Of a DNA stretch of 64,000 bases, positions 46,001-56,706 are shown one piece after another. This DNA is from Opisthocomus hoazin. Lineage: Eukaryota; Chordata; Aves; Opisthocomiformes; Opisthocomidae. The notes under the pieces were generated by a model. The model was not told where the DNA came from and searched no databases. It saw only the letters and a program-made list of their open reading frames with translations. The stretch is taken from NCBI RefSeq assembly GCF_030867145.1, contig NC_134422.1:7195531-7259530 (forward strand), given 5' to 3'. The position numbers were made by a program, and so were the translations under genes. Positions within the stretch are counted from its first letter, which is position 1; every line of letters begins with the position of its first letter.

Positions 46001-46957
46001 CTGCCAGGGAGAAAACTCCTGCATGAACAAGAAACAGGCCAGAAGGTGGAAAAGAAAAAAAAGGAGTCTTGCAGCAGATCTTTGAGATAAAATATGTAAT
46101 GACCGTGCTAGCAAGTAGCAAGTGGCCGTAAGTGCAAATGGTGCACTGCTTTGGTTGATAAAGTCAAGAAAAGACGAAGGTGAACCAGAAGTCTCAGGGA
46201 TGCTGGGCCGCTGCCAGAGTCCTGCAAGACCAGCTGATCTCATCTGAGTTCACTACCAAAGTCCTGTACCTGGCTCCCACGAGGTACAACAAACATCCCA
46301 GTTCCACCATCCTGACCTCACCTCCCCCCTCGAAAAAAATCTCACAGAAATTCAGCAAACAAGCCTGAACTCAGCCCACCTCCATAAGCTGCAGCTTGGC
46401 TGCAGACCAGTCCCTCCAGTTTCCACTCAACCCTCTGACCTTTTCCATCTCTGCCTGTCAAAACAGAGGACTATTTTGTCCTCTCAGTTGACCGAACTGA
46501 GTAAGATGGTTTTCAGAATAAATCTCCCAGTAAAATGCCGAGAGGTAGTAAGGCTTCCCCTGTGCAGAGAGGAACAGCTTTCGGGGTCCAGGGACACGAA
46601 CTCCATTTCTGACCGGTCAAATGTTTCCAGCCACCCCAGGAAACCTGCCAAGTGACCTGGACAGACTGCAGCACAAGTATTCACCAGGATGGATGATCCC
46701 AAGATAACTCTTCCACCGAGGATTTTGCCATTTCTCCCCAAGCAGGGTTTCTAAGATTCCAATGCTTGTTGCTAGGAAGATGAAACGGGCTTACTCACTG
46801 CTGGGAACAAATGGGCTTCCTCTAAAATCTGGCATAAAATCTTGGCCCATCCCAAGATCCCGACACCCAACAGCAGGACCAAAGCAGTGACTGCCAGGGA
46901 GCGGGATGCGCATGGCCAGCTGGTCCTGCCACATCTCCCAGCAACGCCGGAGCTCAC
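43018..46957 (-). other. HNMT: HNMT 5' intron (inferred)
   Basis: About 3.9 kb between the predicted upstream exon and the first coding exon; it holds the CR1 copy at 45.1-45.6 kb. Confidence 0.5.
45058..45601 (+). mobile_element. CR1 LINE 3' end, longest copy in the window
   Basis: About 540 bp. It includes a 148-codon open frame (45073-45519) that is the C-terminal end of the CR1 reverse transcriptase (SGVLHPVLG.. in one frame, [14 protein letters not shown] in the other, then [19 protein letters not shown]). The frame begins inside the element, so it is a truncated remnant and not a host gene. It ends with two ATTCTGTG copies and lies in the intron between the probable upstream HNMT exon and the first coding exon, opposite in direction to HNMT. 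Confidence 0.93.
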
Positions 46958-47056
46958 CGTTAGCAAGGTTAAACCTCTTCTGCTCCATGACCTGAGCAGG
47001 TTGCATTATGCACTTTAGGTGCAGGGCACAGAGGGAATTCACAGTGTCATCTGAAG
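46958..47056 (-). other. HNMT: Probable upstream HNMT exon, open and in phase
   Basis: A 99-nt block lies between a strong acceptor (ttgaataactttttcag) and donor (GCTAACG|gtgagc). One frame is open throughout and leaves a single G, which joins AG of the next exon (43,017) as GAG, so the frame runs without a stop into MRSLTAEEY. It contains two in-frame ATGs. The one at 47006-47004 (MQPAQV) has A at -3; the one at 46988-46986 (MEQKRFNLAN) has G at -3 and G at +4. Their use would add 23 or 17 residues. It may equally be 5' UTR. No homology to the human N-terminus is recognised. Confidence 0.6.
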
Positions 47057-47363
47057 CTGAAAAAGTTATTCAATTCAAGACATTTCTAGCAACGTGTATT
47101 GCAAGAACACCTTTGTAACTCATAATTTCATTACATGCAAATTTAGGCTGCTAAGGGACTAACTGTCTTCTCACAAAGGCTGGCTTAGCCCCATCCCTCC
47201 CAGGACGTGGGCATATCTGCTGTTGTTCCCACCTTACACACCTCCATCCGTGACACACGGACAGCAGGGCTGGCCCTGCCACCCAGCCGGACGGTGGGCA
47301 AACACCCTCCCCCAGTTTCCTTTCAAAATCCACGTACCTCTTCATCTCCGGGGATGGCTCCAT
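47047..47363 (-). other. Possible 11-codon upstream ORF across the first splice
   Basis: An ATG at 47363-47361 sits in a strong context (A at -3, G at +4) and opens MEPSPEMK. If the donor at 47338 joins the acceptor at 47056, the frame closes after three more codons at a TGA (47049-47047). It would therefore be a short upstream ORF out of frame with HNMT. Its existence depends on the predicted splice. Confidence 0.35.
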
Positions 47364-47430
47364 GGTCGGGGCGAGTGCTGTGCCGGGACACGGCAGCCAG
47401 GCACGGGTCTGAGGGCTAGCGAGGTGCCTG
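47338..47430 (-). other. HNMT: Probable first exon of HNMT in the CpG island (5' edge unknown)
   Basis: A strong donor GAAGAG|gtacgt lies at 47338/47337 inside the downstream edge of a CpG island, on the same strand as HNMT. Spliced to the exon at 47,056 it gives a transcript whose HNMT frame starts after an in-frame TGA just before the donor, so this exon would be 5' UTR for that frame. The 5' boundary given is nominal; no transcription start can be fixed from sequence. Confidence 0.45.
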
Positions 47431-47720
47431 GCCCCTACGTGAGCATGTCGACCCAGCACGCCGGCCGCTCGACCCGCCGCGGGTGACCCGGCGTGTGGCC
47501 GCGGCTTGGCTGGGACAGGCAGCGTCACTGGGGCGCGAAGGGGAAACCCGAGCCCCGCCGGGAAGGAGCGAGGGGCCGGGGCGGGCGACGCGCGGGGGCT
47601 GACGTCTGCGGGGCTGTCCTCATCGCACGGGAGCTGCGCTGTGGCCAAGGGGAGAAATAAAAAAAAGGACAGATTGAGGCTTCCAGAGCTTTAAATCCCG
47701 AGTGGAAGCTGCTGAGCGGT
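47340..47720 (-). promoter_or_regulatory. CpG island, likely HNMT promoter
   Basis: This is a dense CpG block, much richer than its surroundings, with GC-box-like motifs (ggggcgggcg near 47,580). It sits directly upstream of the first predicted HNMT exons. Typical avian promoters look like this, but direction and start site are inferred. Open frames here (for example 47151-47648, - strand) are biased composition without recognisable domains. Confidence 0.55.
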
Positions 47721-47802
47721 GTCAGCCGGCGCCAGGCAGACCCACAGACCATTTGCATCTGCTTTTCGGTTTGCTTTGAACCCCGTCTCCCTCTCGTGCT
47801 TG

Positions 47803-47834
47803 CTATCCAACCCAAACTGTTCTATGATTCTGTC
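47803..47834 (+). mobile_element. Very short CR1 tail fragment
   Basis: CTATCCAACCCAAACTGTTC then TATGATTCTG resembles the last 30 bases of CR1. It is too short for certainty. Confidence 0.5.
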
Positions 47835-47839
47835 TTTGC

Positions 47840-50800
47840 CGTGCTGCTGCCTGACGGACGGACACGCTGGGGGTGTGCTGGGAGATCACTGCTTTCTCCG
47901 GAGAGAAGAGGGACTCGCTGGCTGCCCAGAGACCTCAGCAAGTGATTTTCCCTGCTCTGATTCAGGGGAAATGGGGCATATCGGCAGTGCGTGCCAGCGG
48001 GCACCGCAGCCCCGCGGGCAACCTGCCACCCCCCTGTCCCTGCCCTGGGAAGGGGATGAGCAGCCGCTCCCACTCTGCTTGCTGAGCCGCGGGGAGTAGA
48101 AAGCCAGGAATCATTTTTGGGGGAGAGCTGGCCAAGCCAGTGGTGGCTGGAGGTCACCCAGGGTGGGATGGCACAATGGGAGGTGCAGTGGTCGCTGTTA
48201 CAAATACAGAAAATCCTGCGTGCTCACCTGGCCTTTTCTCCTACCAGCACCCACCAGATTGACGCTCTTTTTCACTAATATCTAGCAACATGAACGCAAA
48301 AAAAGAAAGGATTTAGAGACTTGTTATTTCTAAGTGAGGTCCAGTGGTGGAACGCGCAGCATTAGGATCCTCTCCACTCCCTTTCCCTGAAGGTCACAGG
48401 CAGAACAAATTTAGCAGACAACAAATAAAACCTCCTCCCTTGCTGAGATCCCTGCCCCGAAACGCTGCCTGCCCCACACAGCTCACCGAGGCCAGGGATC
48501 ATGCTCTCAGGTGGGGATGCTTCACCAGCAAGTGACCTGTCCTGGCTTATATTAGATTTGACTTCCAAATGGATTTAAGTTATCTCCACCCCGAGGCAGG
48601 CCCGCAGCAGCGTGTTAAGCTAGAAACAGACACACACCGCTGCTCTTCACCAAAATACTCAAATCAAAGGTGAGGAACGACCAGCACCTCTTTGCTAGCT
48701 CGAAAATGCACATTTGGCCTCTGATGCCGTTTGCTCACCCAGGCAGTGATTTTACATCAGCCACTTCCATCCCTAAATATTTCTACCAGAGATGCCAGCC
48801 CCCAGATGCCAACCGTGGCACCGGCTGCTGCTCAGCCCAGCCCCACACGCTGCAGCCACAGCCCCCTCCTGCCCCACAACCACCCCCACCTCGTCCCAGC
48901 CAAGCCACGTCGCCCGCTCTGGCCCAGGCACCCCTCCACCCTGCCATGCCACCGGCAGTGTTGGACACCCCGCAGAAAGCCATACCTCCCCAGAGCAACA
49001 GGAGCCGTAGAGAAACCTCCAGCACCCAGGAGCCGCACAGACCTTGGAAAACCTCCTTGTAGACCCACTGGGCCCCTCTCTCCGTCCCCCGACCCGGGCT
49101 CCAACAGCCCACGTAGGCGGATGCCACGACGGAGCCGGCATGAGCCTACAACAACCACCTTTGTTCCCCCGGCGCTGGAAACAACGGCGCTTTGTGGGCA
49201 GCTGCGGGGCGGCTTTGGAGGATGAAACCGCCGCACGCTGTGCTCCGGCAAGCTTGTGACTAAATCCGCTCTAAACCCTGTTTTCCGTGCAAATTGAAAA
49301 AAAAGCTTGGGTTTTTGATCAGTGAGATGATGGCTAAAGCTACAGCCGGGCTGCAGTACGAGAAAAACAAAGCGACGGTGTTTTTCCCCACAGGCAGTGG
49401 TCAGTTTTGGGTTAAACCTGCAGAAAAAGGTCATTTGCCTTTCCCAGGAGCAAGCCTGCCCAGGGCTGGTATCGCCCACCATGCCGAGCCGCCTCGACGC
49501 TCCATCAGCCCACAACGACAAGCCTCCGACCTGCGCCTCCAGGCAGGAAAGTCTAGATATTTGGAAATCAAATTTCCATGAATTTATCTTCTAAATAGGG
49601 ATCAACTTTTAGGCTGGTGAGTGTCAGGAAGGTCCTTGGCATTTGTACAGAGTTCCTCACGGCATTACTAGTTTATTTTTGAGGCTCTCCCAGCTCCCCT
49701 TAGAACAACTGATTCAGGCCCATGTAAAATATCTTTCATTTTCTTGTGAGGTGAGCTTTTTTCTTCTGCAGCAGAGTTTCCTTCTTTAATGAAAGTGTTT
49801 TAGTCAGTTAGATATTATCAGTTTCCTAGACAAATCTTCTAAGGTACAACCAGCAGTTTCTCTACCCTCCTAAGTGAAATATTCGGTGCAAGTATGTTAT
49901 TCTGCATTAGATAAGTTCTGGTAGAGAGGAAGACAACCAGCAATTTTGATTTCTCATTAAAGGAAGAAATTTTGTTTTTCATTAATCCTATCAAATATTT
50001 AACAGATCCTGGGTAGCAGTAGATCATATTTAACAGATCCTGGGTAGCAGTAGAACTTGGAGTTCAAGCAACAGTATTTGTTTTTATATGTGTACACAGT
50101 TTTTCTTCCTATGGGATAACAAGTATGACTTCTGATAAATACTGAAAAAGAGAACACCGGAGAAGCAGAACGCATCCCTCCCTGCAGGCAGCAAGACTCA
50201 CTGCTGCTGGGCCCGGCCGCTCCAGCCGCTATTCAGCCTCCCCAAAAAATGAAGCACCTAGGTGTGGAGATCAATTATTCTTTTTTAACACAGCCCTTCC
50301 TGCCTTTTTATTAAAACCTGTCTGCTGGTGCAGTTCTTCCAGGCTTTTTAAAACCTCCCTTTCCAAACTATTTGACTAGAGGTCATCTCTCCCGTAGCTG
50401 TAACTATAGAGCTCAGGCAAGGGCAGGGGGAGGGTCCAGCATGACCACCTTCAGAAAAGGTTCTTTGAGTCAAGGTGAAGACCAGCGTTTGCCCTACAGA
50501 CCATACAGCGTTCAAAAAAAGAAAATATATCCAAGAGCAAAGACAGGTATGGCAAAGTGTGCCTTCTACCCCTGAAGAGCTCACAGGTCTTCAGCTGGGA
50601 AAACGCTTTCAGAATTTCTCAGCAGCGCTGGTGTGCTAAACCGATGCTCCTGCCCTTCAGTGGGGCTCACCAGCCAGCCCGTAACTGGGAGCAGGTAAGG
50701 CTGCAGGTACGGGAGTTGCAGCTGGGCAGTTGGGATGAGTCACGGCACGTTGCAAGGTGCAAACGGCCAGCAGACCCAGAGACCCGTGGGTGCGGAGCTC

Positions 50801-50925
50801 CCGTAAGGGCTATAAAGAGCTCAGACAGCAGATAATACAGAAAGAGCATTGAATTATTAATGTTACTGATTGCATTTCAATTGCACCTGAAACGAAGGCT
50901 CAGAGTTGAAATTCAGTTTACTTAC
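47840..50925. other. Upstream flank of HNMT, no coding exon defended
   Basis: GC-rich between 48.8 and 49.3 kb with long frames on both strands (up to 229 codons, 48832-49521 on -). These are proline/arginine-rich and overlap each other, as expected for chance frames in such sequence. Confidence 0.45.
49995..50056. repeat. 31-bp tandem duplication, near-identical
   Basis: Units 49995-50025 and 50026-50056 (begin atatttaacagatcctgggt) differ at one base near the end. Confidence 0.95.
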
Positions 50926-51121
50926 CTGTTCTTAAAGCCAGGCTGAGCCCAGCCATCATGGCACGCGTGACACTGCACCACCTCCAAAGGCACGAGGCCT
51001 GAACACTCCGAGCAGCCAAAGTGCCCCGGGAGAAGCCATTCTGCTGGGTGAAAATCTGATACAAAACTGGAATATTTCTTCTCATGCCATCGATGGAAAT
51101 AAGATGACGAGTCACCGTTTT
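50926..51121 (-). other. Exon-like block of unknown identity upstream of HNMT
   Basis: A 196-nt block is bordered by a strong acceptor (tctctctgtttacccag) and a perfect donor (GAACAG|gtaagt). Two of three frames are open. One frame leaves a single G, so splicing to 47,056 would keep the HNMT frame open, with an ATGATGG start context near its end. The other reads protein-like and contains GCSECSGLV followed by QCHACHDGW, two CxxC pairs, but leaves two bases and would hit a stop in the 47,056 exon. I do not recognise either protein. It may be an alternative HNMT first exon, a piece of another gene, or a decoy. Confidence 0.35.
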
Positions 51122-54100
51122 CTGGGTAAACAGAGAGAGCCAATGGTGGGAGAGCGGGCACGTGTCCAGTGGAGGATGCTCACCTTTCACAGAAGCTTTG
51201 GCTGATCTTCTGCTAATCCTTCTGGTTTGTCCTGCTATTAAAAATTATATCCTTAGCTAAATCAACATCTCTTTGAAAGTTGGGTTAATGTTCCCTTTCC
51301 ATTCACGGTGAGTTCTGCCGCCTCTCTAACCTTGGCATTTATACCAGGAAACAAACACGACCCTTGGTCCCCCAGAGCGTGGAAGCTGGTCCCGCTGGAA
51401 CCCAGCAGCTCTCTGCTGCTGCAGCGGCTTCAGCCACAAAGTGAGCAGAGATGAAAACAAACACTTTGAAAGCCTGAAAAAATACTGAAAAATATGTATA
51501 GAATGATAAATCCAAAGAAATGCACCAAATCGAGCAGCTTTGATTCAGCCCGGCAATTCTGATGCAAGTTTAGCAACGTGCCTGTCTGTCATTTGGGAGA
51601 TGGCATTAACAAGCAGAGGAGAAAATGTCCAAACGAAGGGGACTGCAGCTCTGTTTTACCAAAAGCCACTAGATGGGGATGCAGGGACACTTTTCTGCTC
51701 TTTCTCTTACGCCTGGGTCTCCGTATAGTCGTGCTTAAACTGGCCTTTCTCCCTAACACGGGCTGTTGTCTTTGCTTTTTCTTTTCAGGAGCTGACAGAG
51801 GTCGTTTGGAAACTCAGCACTCGCTGATTTCCCATCCTCTACGGATCAGGCCTTAGGCAACAGTTACGATGTGGTTACTGCTTGCTGAATATTATTCTCT
51901 GCATCAAGACTGGGCAGAGCGAAGGATTTGGCTTTCAGTTTGCGGATTATTCTTCTTTTGTAGGCTGTGGAAAGGAAAAGTACTTTATATTGAACACAGT
52001 GGTGAAAAAAAGGGGATTCAGCAAGCAGGTAATCTCAGAAAATGGCCACACTTTGGAACACTTGCTGTGGAAAAAAGCTGGGTTTTTCCTTAGGCTCAGT
52101 AGTCAAATCTCCAGGCAATTTTTTTTTCCTCCTCCTTTGAAATCCATATATTTCTCCTACGAATCAGAGAGATGAAATCAGAAAGACTGGTTTGGCAGAG
52201 GTGTAGATGGGATCAGCCCTGCTCTCTAGGGCAGAAGCGCTCCGTGGATGTCTACCCTGAGCACACGTGGGCTGTGGGAATCCGTGCAATGCATGAGCAA
52301 TGCTATGGGGGGTGAGGAGTGCGGAGGCTTCCAGCTAGACCATAATTTTCAGCTCTGAACTCCATTCATCCTGGGCTTCTGCAGTGAGCACCCACTCATA
52401 CTATTTTATCTGAAGTGTCAGGATATTTGGTGCTCTTATTAAGTCCCTGCTCCTGGAGTCACATGAGTGCAAAAAAACTCCCCTAGCAAATTTTTAGCAG
52501 TAAAATTCCAGCTTCTGGGATATGGTGGATCACACGCCAGGTTTCAAAACACAGAAGATGCTTGGCAAGAAGTCCAAAAATGGATTAGTTTAAAAGCAGC
52601 TTCATGAAAGCTTTCAGTGGTTGGCGGGGAGAGGGTGTCAGAGTATCTTGGGGAGTCTAAGAAAAAAGGCTCTGGTAAATACCCTGAGAGGAAAATAAAG
52701 TTATATCATAATAATAAATTCAGAAACCTGGGAGAACCATTCAAATATTGAAGTGGTGAAATGTCTTTCCGACTCAATATGCTTAAAGCATGGAGCTAAC
52801 GCTACCAGCTCACAGCAATCCATGTTTTAAGGACTGCAGGACAGAGGCGGGGGGGTGCTTTGTGTTTTAAATTGCATCTCTGTTAATTGCTAAAAACTAA
52901 TCATTATGTTTAATTAAAATAAACAGAAGTGCAGTTGCTTTTCCTGGGCGAGAGGGTGGAAGGGCTGTAGGGGCGAGGGCTGAAGGGGCACAGGGACAGC
53001 AGCGGTGGCCGTTTCTCTGCTCTCTCTGCCAGTTGGACACCACAGGCAGCTGCCTTGAGCCTGTCCTTCAGGTGCTGCCCGCAGTTCCTGTCCACCGTGT
53101 TCCCAGCAGCTTGAGCAGGTACTGCAGACTCTATCTATTTTTCTTCTATTTTTTTTTTCCTCGCTGCTTAGTAGTCTCCTCATGGTGACAACAAAATGTC
53201 TGTTTTCCAGGAAACCATTTGAGCTTTATGGATTAGCCATGGTAGGCACTTGCAGACCTCCATAAAGCACGTTGACACGCTCTCTGGTGTATTACTAACT
53301 CGACTGAAAAATTGATCAAAACTGATAGAGTTACAGGGCCCTGAGTCCCTTTACAATCTGCCACTGCGCTGCTCAGCTCTTACAGAGGCAGCAGAGACAA
53401 ACCCAGTGAAAACTCGTGCCTGGAAAATGCACCTTCCTCCTGCCCTTGGCTTTGCACTGTGGCAAGAGCTGCACACCCAAAGCAGATGACGTGCAGGGTG
53501 CTCCCACCGATCACCGCTGCTCCTCCCGGGGCCGAGCTCCCCCCGGCATCTGCAGACATCCCCAAAATGCAGCGGGGAGCCCTTGCAGGGTCCTGCCCTG
53601 CCACGGGGCCGTGCCACCTGGCTGTGACGTGCTGAGGGCTGGCACATCCTCGCCCCGATGCGGGCACGGCCTGGGGTCCCTCCCGCACCCTCGCTGCAGC
53701 CGTGCACCCCCCATCCCAGCCGCTCCAGCAGCAACAGCTCTTCAGAGAGGCTGCTCCGTTTGCAGGAATGTTCAACAAGTCCATTAAACGTGGGCAGAGG
53801 GTTGCTGGAGAAGCTGTGAAGCTACGCAGTAGAGGAGCTGCTGGCCTCCTGCAAGACCTCAGGAAAATCTTTCTTCTTTTCCTCTCTCCCTCCCAACAGC
53901 TCTTCCTTTTGCTCACAGAGATGGACAGTCCCCCGGAGCAGAGTCCGTGCTTTGCGAGGTATTTGTGCGTTATTTCGTCCCAAGATCTCCTAGTCTTTGG
54001 GAAGGCAGCTGGGTATCAGCTGTGAAGCCTCTCCCCAGGCATTCCCTCGTGTCCCACTCCTACAGAAACACCTCCTGCTTCTGCTCATTATTTACAGTTC

Positions 54101-54389
54101 GATTTTTGCTGGAGTCCCAAGCGAAGACTGAACAGTGGAAACAATATCTGACTGAAAGAGTTTCCAAATGATGGGTCAGGTGGGATACTAAGGACATGAA
54201 GAGAATCAACAAGGGATCAGAAGGGGACGAGATAACACAGGAGATAAGGCACTCACTGCCAGTCCTGGACATGGAACCAGAGCCGAAACACTCTTCCCCA
54301 CGTGCCAAGCTGTGCCGGCTCTTGGATGAGGCAGCGACACTGCGCCCGCTGTCAAACCCAGTTCAATAAAGCTGATCAATAAACACACA

Positions 54390-54560
54390 GCGATGAATGC
54401 AATGACACGATACGCACGCAGGGAAGAAGCGCTGCCGTGGCCAGGTATCGCTCGCACCGGTCGCTTTGCGCTGCCTTCGAATCGCTCCCCGCCGACAGGA
54501 AAAGGACAGCGAGGGAGATGCTCGGCTTCGCGGCTCTTCCGAGTCACGGCACAGCCTATA
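54390..54560. promoter_or_regulatory. Orphan CpG-rich block
   Basis: CpG-dense sequence (cgatacgcacgcag, cgctcgcaccggtcgc, gcttcgcggctcttccg) without a recognised exon. It may be a distal regulatory element or an unannotated promoter. Confidence 0.35.
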
Positions 54561-56662
54561 GCCTCCAGCAGCGTTATTTAAACATGGCTTTGAAATTCTG
54601 TCGAAATAGTATTATTACAGGGTTTTATTAGACAAAAAAATGTACAGCAATGACTAGTTTCAGCACAGGGAGCAAATATTAATTTAAAAATTTTAGATGT
54701 GTATGTGGATAGATGTACAGGCTTTTTAAGAGAAAAATAGGATTATTTTACTGCAAACGACAAGCACAGGCAACCTTCTATCACCTTGCAAAATGCTGGA
54801 AGCTTTCCAGTTTGTAAGCTGTGTGCCGTTGTAACACCCCAACGGTGTATTTGTTCCTACCTGAATATACACAAACCCCAAAGGATCTTCTAGGAGCTCT
54901 TTGCACCCCTGCCATTCCCTCCAGCTACGACCAGTTTCTGACCAGCTCCTCACCGAGTCCCACACCCTGGCTGGACCCAGCTGGGGCCAAGCCCCCAGCA
55001 GAGCAGCCCCTGCAAACCCCCTGCCCCTGTCCTGGGGTGACCCTGGCATAGAGGGGTGCAGGACTGGACCCAGCAACCCTTGCAGGGCAGCAACAGCTAT
55101 CTGTAAGGGTAAAAAACATGCAGCATGATCTCTGGGACACGTTAAAGTGCTCATTATCTTCTCAGACAACGATGTTATTTAAGTCATCATTACAGAAACT
55201 GTACATCAGTCCTTCACGGCCACCAAGGTGATGAGAGGCCCTGATGGCCCCAGGTCCCTCCCTCTGTCCTTGCTCTCCCAGGTGGCCACAAAAAACCTCA
55301 TTTCCCTTCCTCCCAGCCAGATTTTAACTGCTTACTCCAGAAAGGGTCCAATTGCTGAGCCGGGAAGTGACCCACAGCTCCAGGCGGGAGTGAGGAGTCA
55401 CAAAAGGACCAGCACCAAACATCTCAGTAAACTAAACACGGCAAGACCATAACCGCTTCAAAAATCCCAGGAAAGGAAAGCAAACTAAGCAGCTCCACTG
55501 TATCTCAGCCATCTCTTCTTGCTCCATGACGCATGTCGTCGGGCTTGTCTTTGTACAGCCCAAGTCCACGCTGCAGACCTCGTGTTTGCCCCTGTGTGGT
55601 GGCCACCTGCTTTAAAACGAATGCCCCTGATCACTTCCACTCCCGTGTTCCCTAAGGACTGTATCCTAAATATAAAGAACACTGCCAGGGCTGCTGAAGG
55701 TACCTCCTGCAGTTTAATGGTCTTCAAAGAGCGCTGGAGGGAAGCGGCTCTGTCGGCTCTGGCACGTTCCCATCTGCGGGATTTAATGTCATTCCCGAGC
55801 TGTTAGCAGACCTAACGCAGAGCTATGGTTTTCATCTTTTTTCCTTCCCCTCCTTAAATAGTACACACATGAGTGACCTTTCCTAAAACAGTGAAGATTA
55901 TTTTGATCTCAATTACTAGTACCAGCTACAGCAAAAAAATTAAAATTCAGGATTTGTTACCAACACTTTAATTATTCAGCGTTATCAAGTTGTCACCAGG
56001 CCTTTAATTATTTTTCAGTTTATATGTAATTTCCCACACTATGATTGCTTTAGTGATGTTCAGGTAGATCTGCAACTGTAATAGAAAACGTCCGAGTCCT
56101 TTATGATGCTGGGGATTGGAAATGACAATATTAATAAAATTCCCTCATCTCCTATGCCACCAGCTATCATCAATACAGAGTTCATCTGCAGCTGGCATGC
56201 TATTTAATTATGCTCTTTTGGTACCAATAAACACTTAATAATATGCTCAAAATGAGTAAACAGGATATAACACTATCTGTGATTCTGTGTCTGCGTAAGG
56301 ACTGGGCACAAGACCATAAAATCTCAGTGCTAAAGCCTCTCGGTGATGGACTTTGCGTCTCAGACAACAGCATGACCCTAGGAAAATTATTTCTATACGG
56401 GGTACCTGGGCCCAAGACATCGCTAGTGTTCTGGAGATGCGCAGAGGATTCACAGGTGATTAACGCCAATTATGCAGCTAGTTACTGTTGTTTACAGAGA
56501 TTGTTGGCTTTGATACATCAGGTAATTTTGACTCAGCAAAATGTTATGCAAAGAAGGAAACTGGTTACAATGACGAAGCTGGCGCAGAAACTCTCACAGA
56601 ACTCGCTGGATGCAGCAAAAAGGCAATTTGCCAAGTTTCTTGCCAAGTCCAGGGCAGGAAAA

Positions 56663-56706
56663 GGGTGGGATTATATTACCTGCAGGGTGGGATTATCATA
56701 CCTGCT
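56663..56706. repeat. 22-bp tandem duplication
   Basis: Two copies of gggtgggattatattacctg-like units, differing at three or so positions. Confidence 0.85.

Noticed and set aside
46768..47056. Whole 83-codon frame at 46.8-47.0 kb as one coding exon
   Set aside because: A good donor at 46,958 followed by sequence without similarity suggests that only the first 99 nt are exon; the rest is intron.
47151..47648. 165-codon - strand frame over the CpG island
   Set aside because: Pro/Ala/Arg-rich sequence typical of GC-rich DNA, no domain, and it runs through the predicted splice donor at 47,338.
48832..49521. Longest open frame in the window (229 codons, - strand)
   Set aside because: It overlaps other long frames on both strands in a GC-rich stretch, is low in conserved-looking motifs, and is not recognised.
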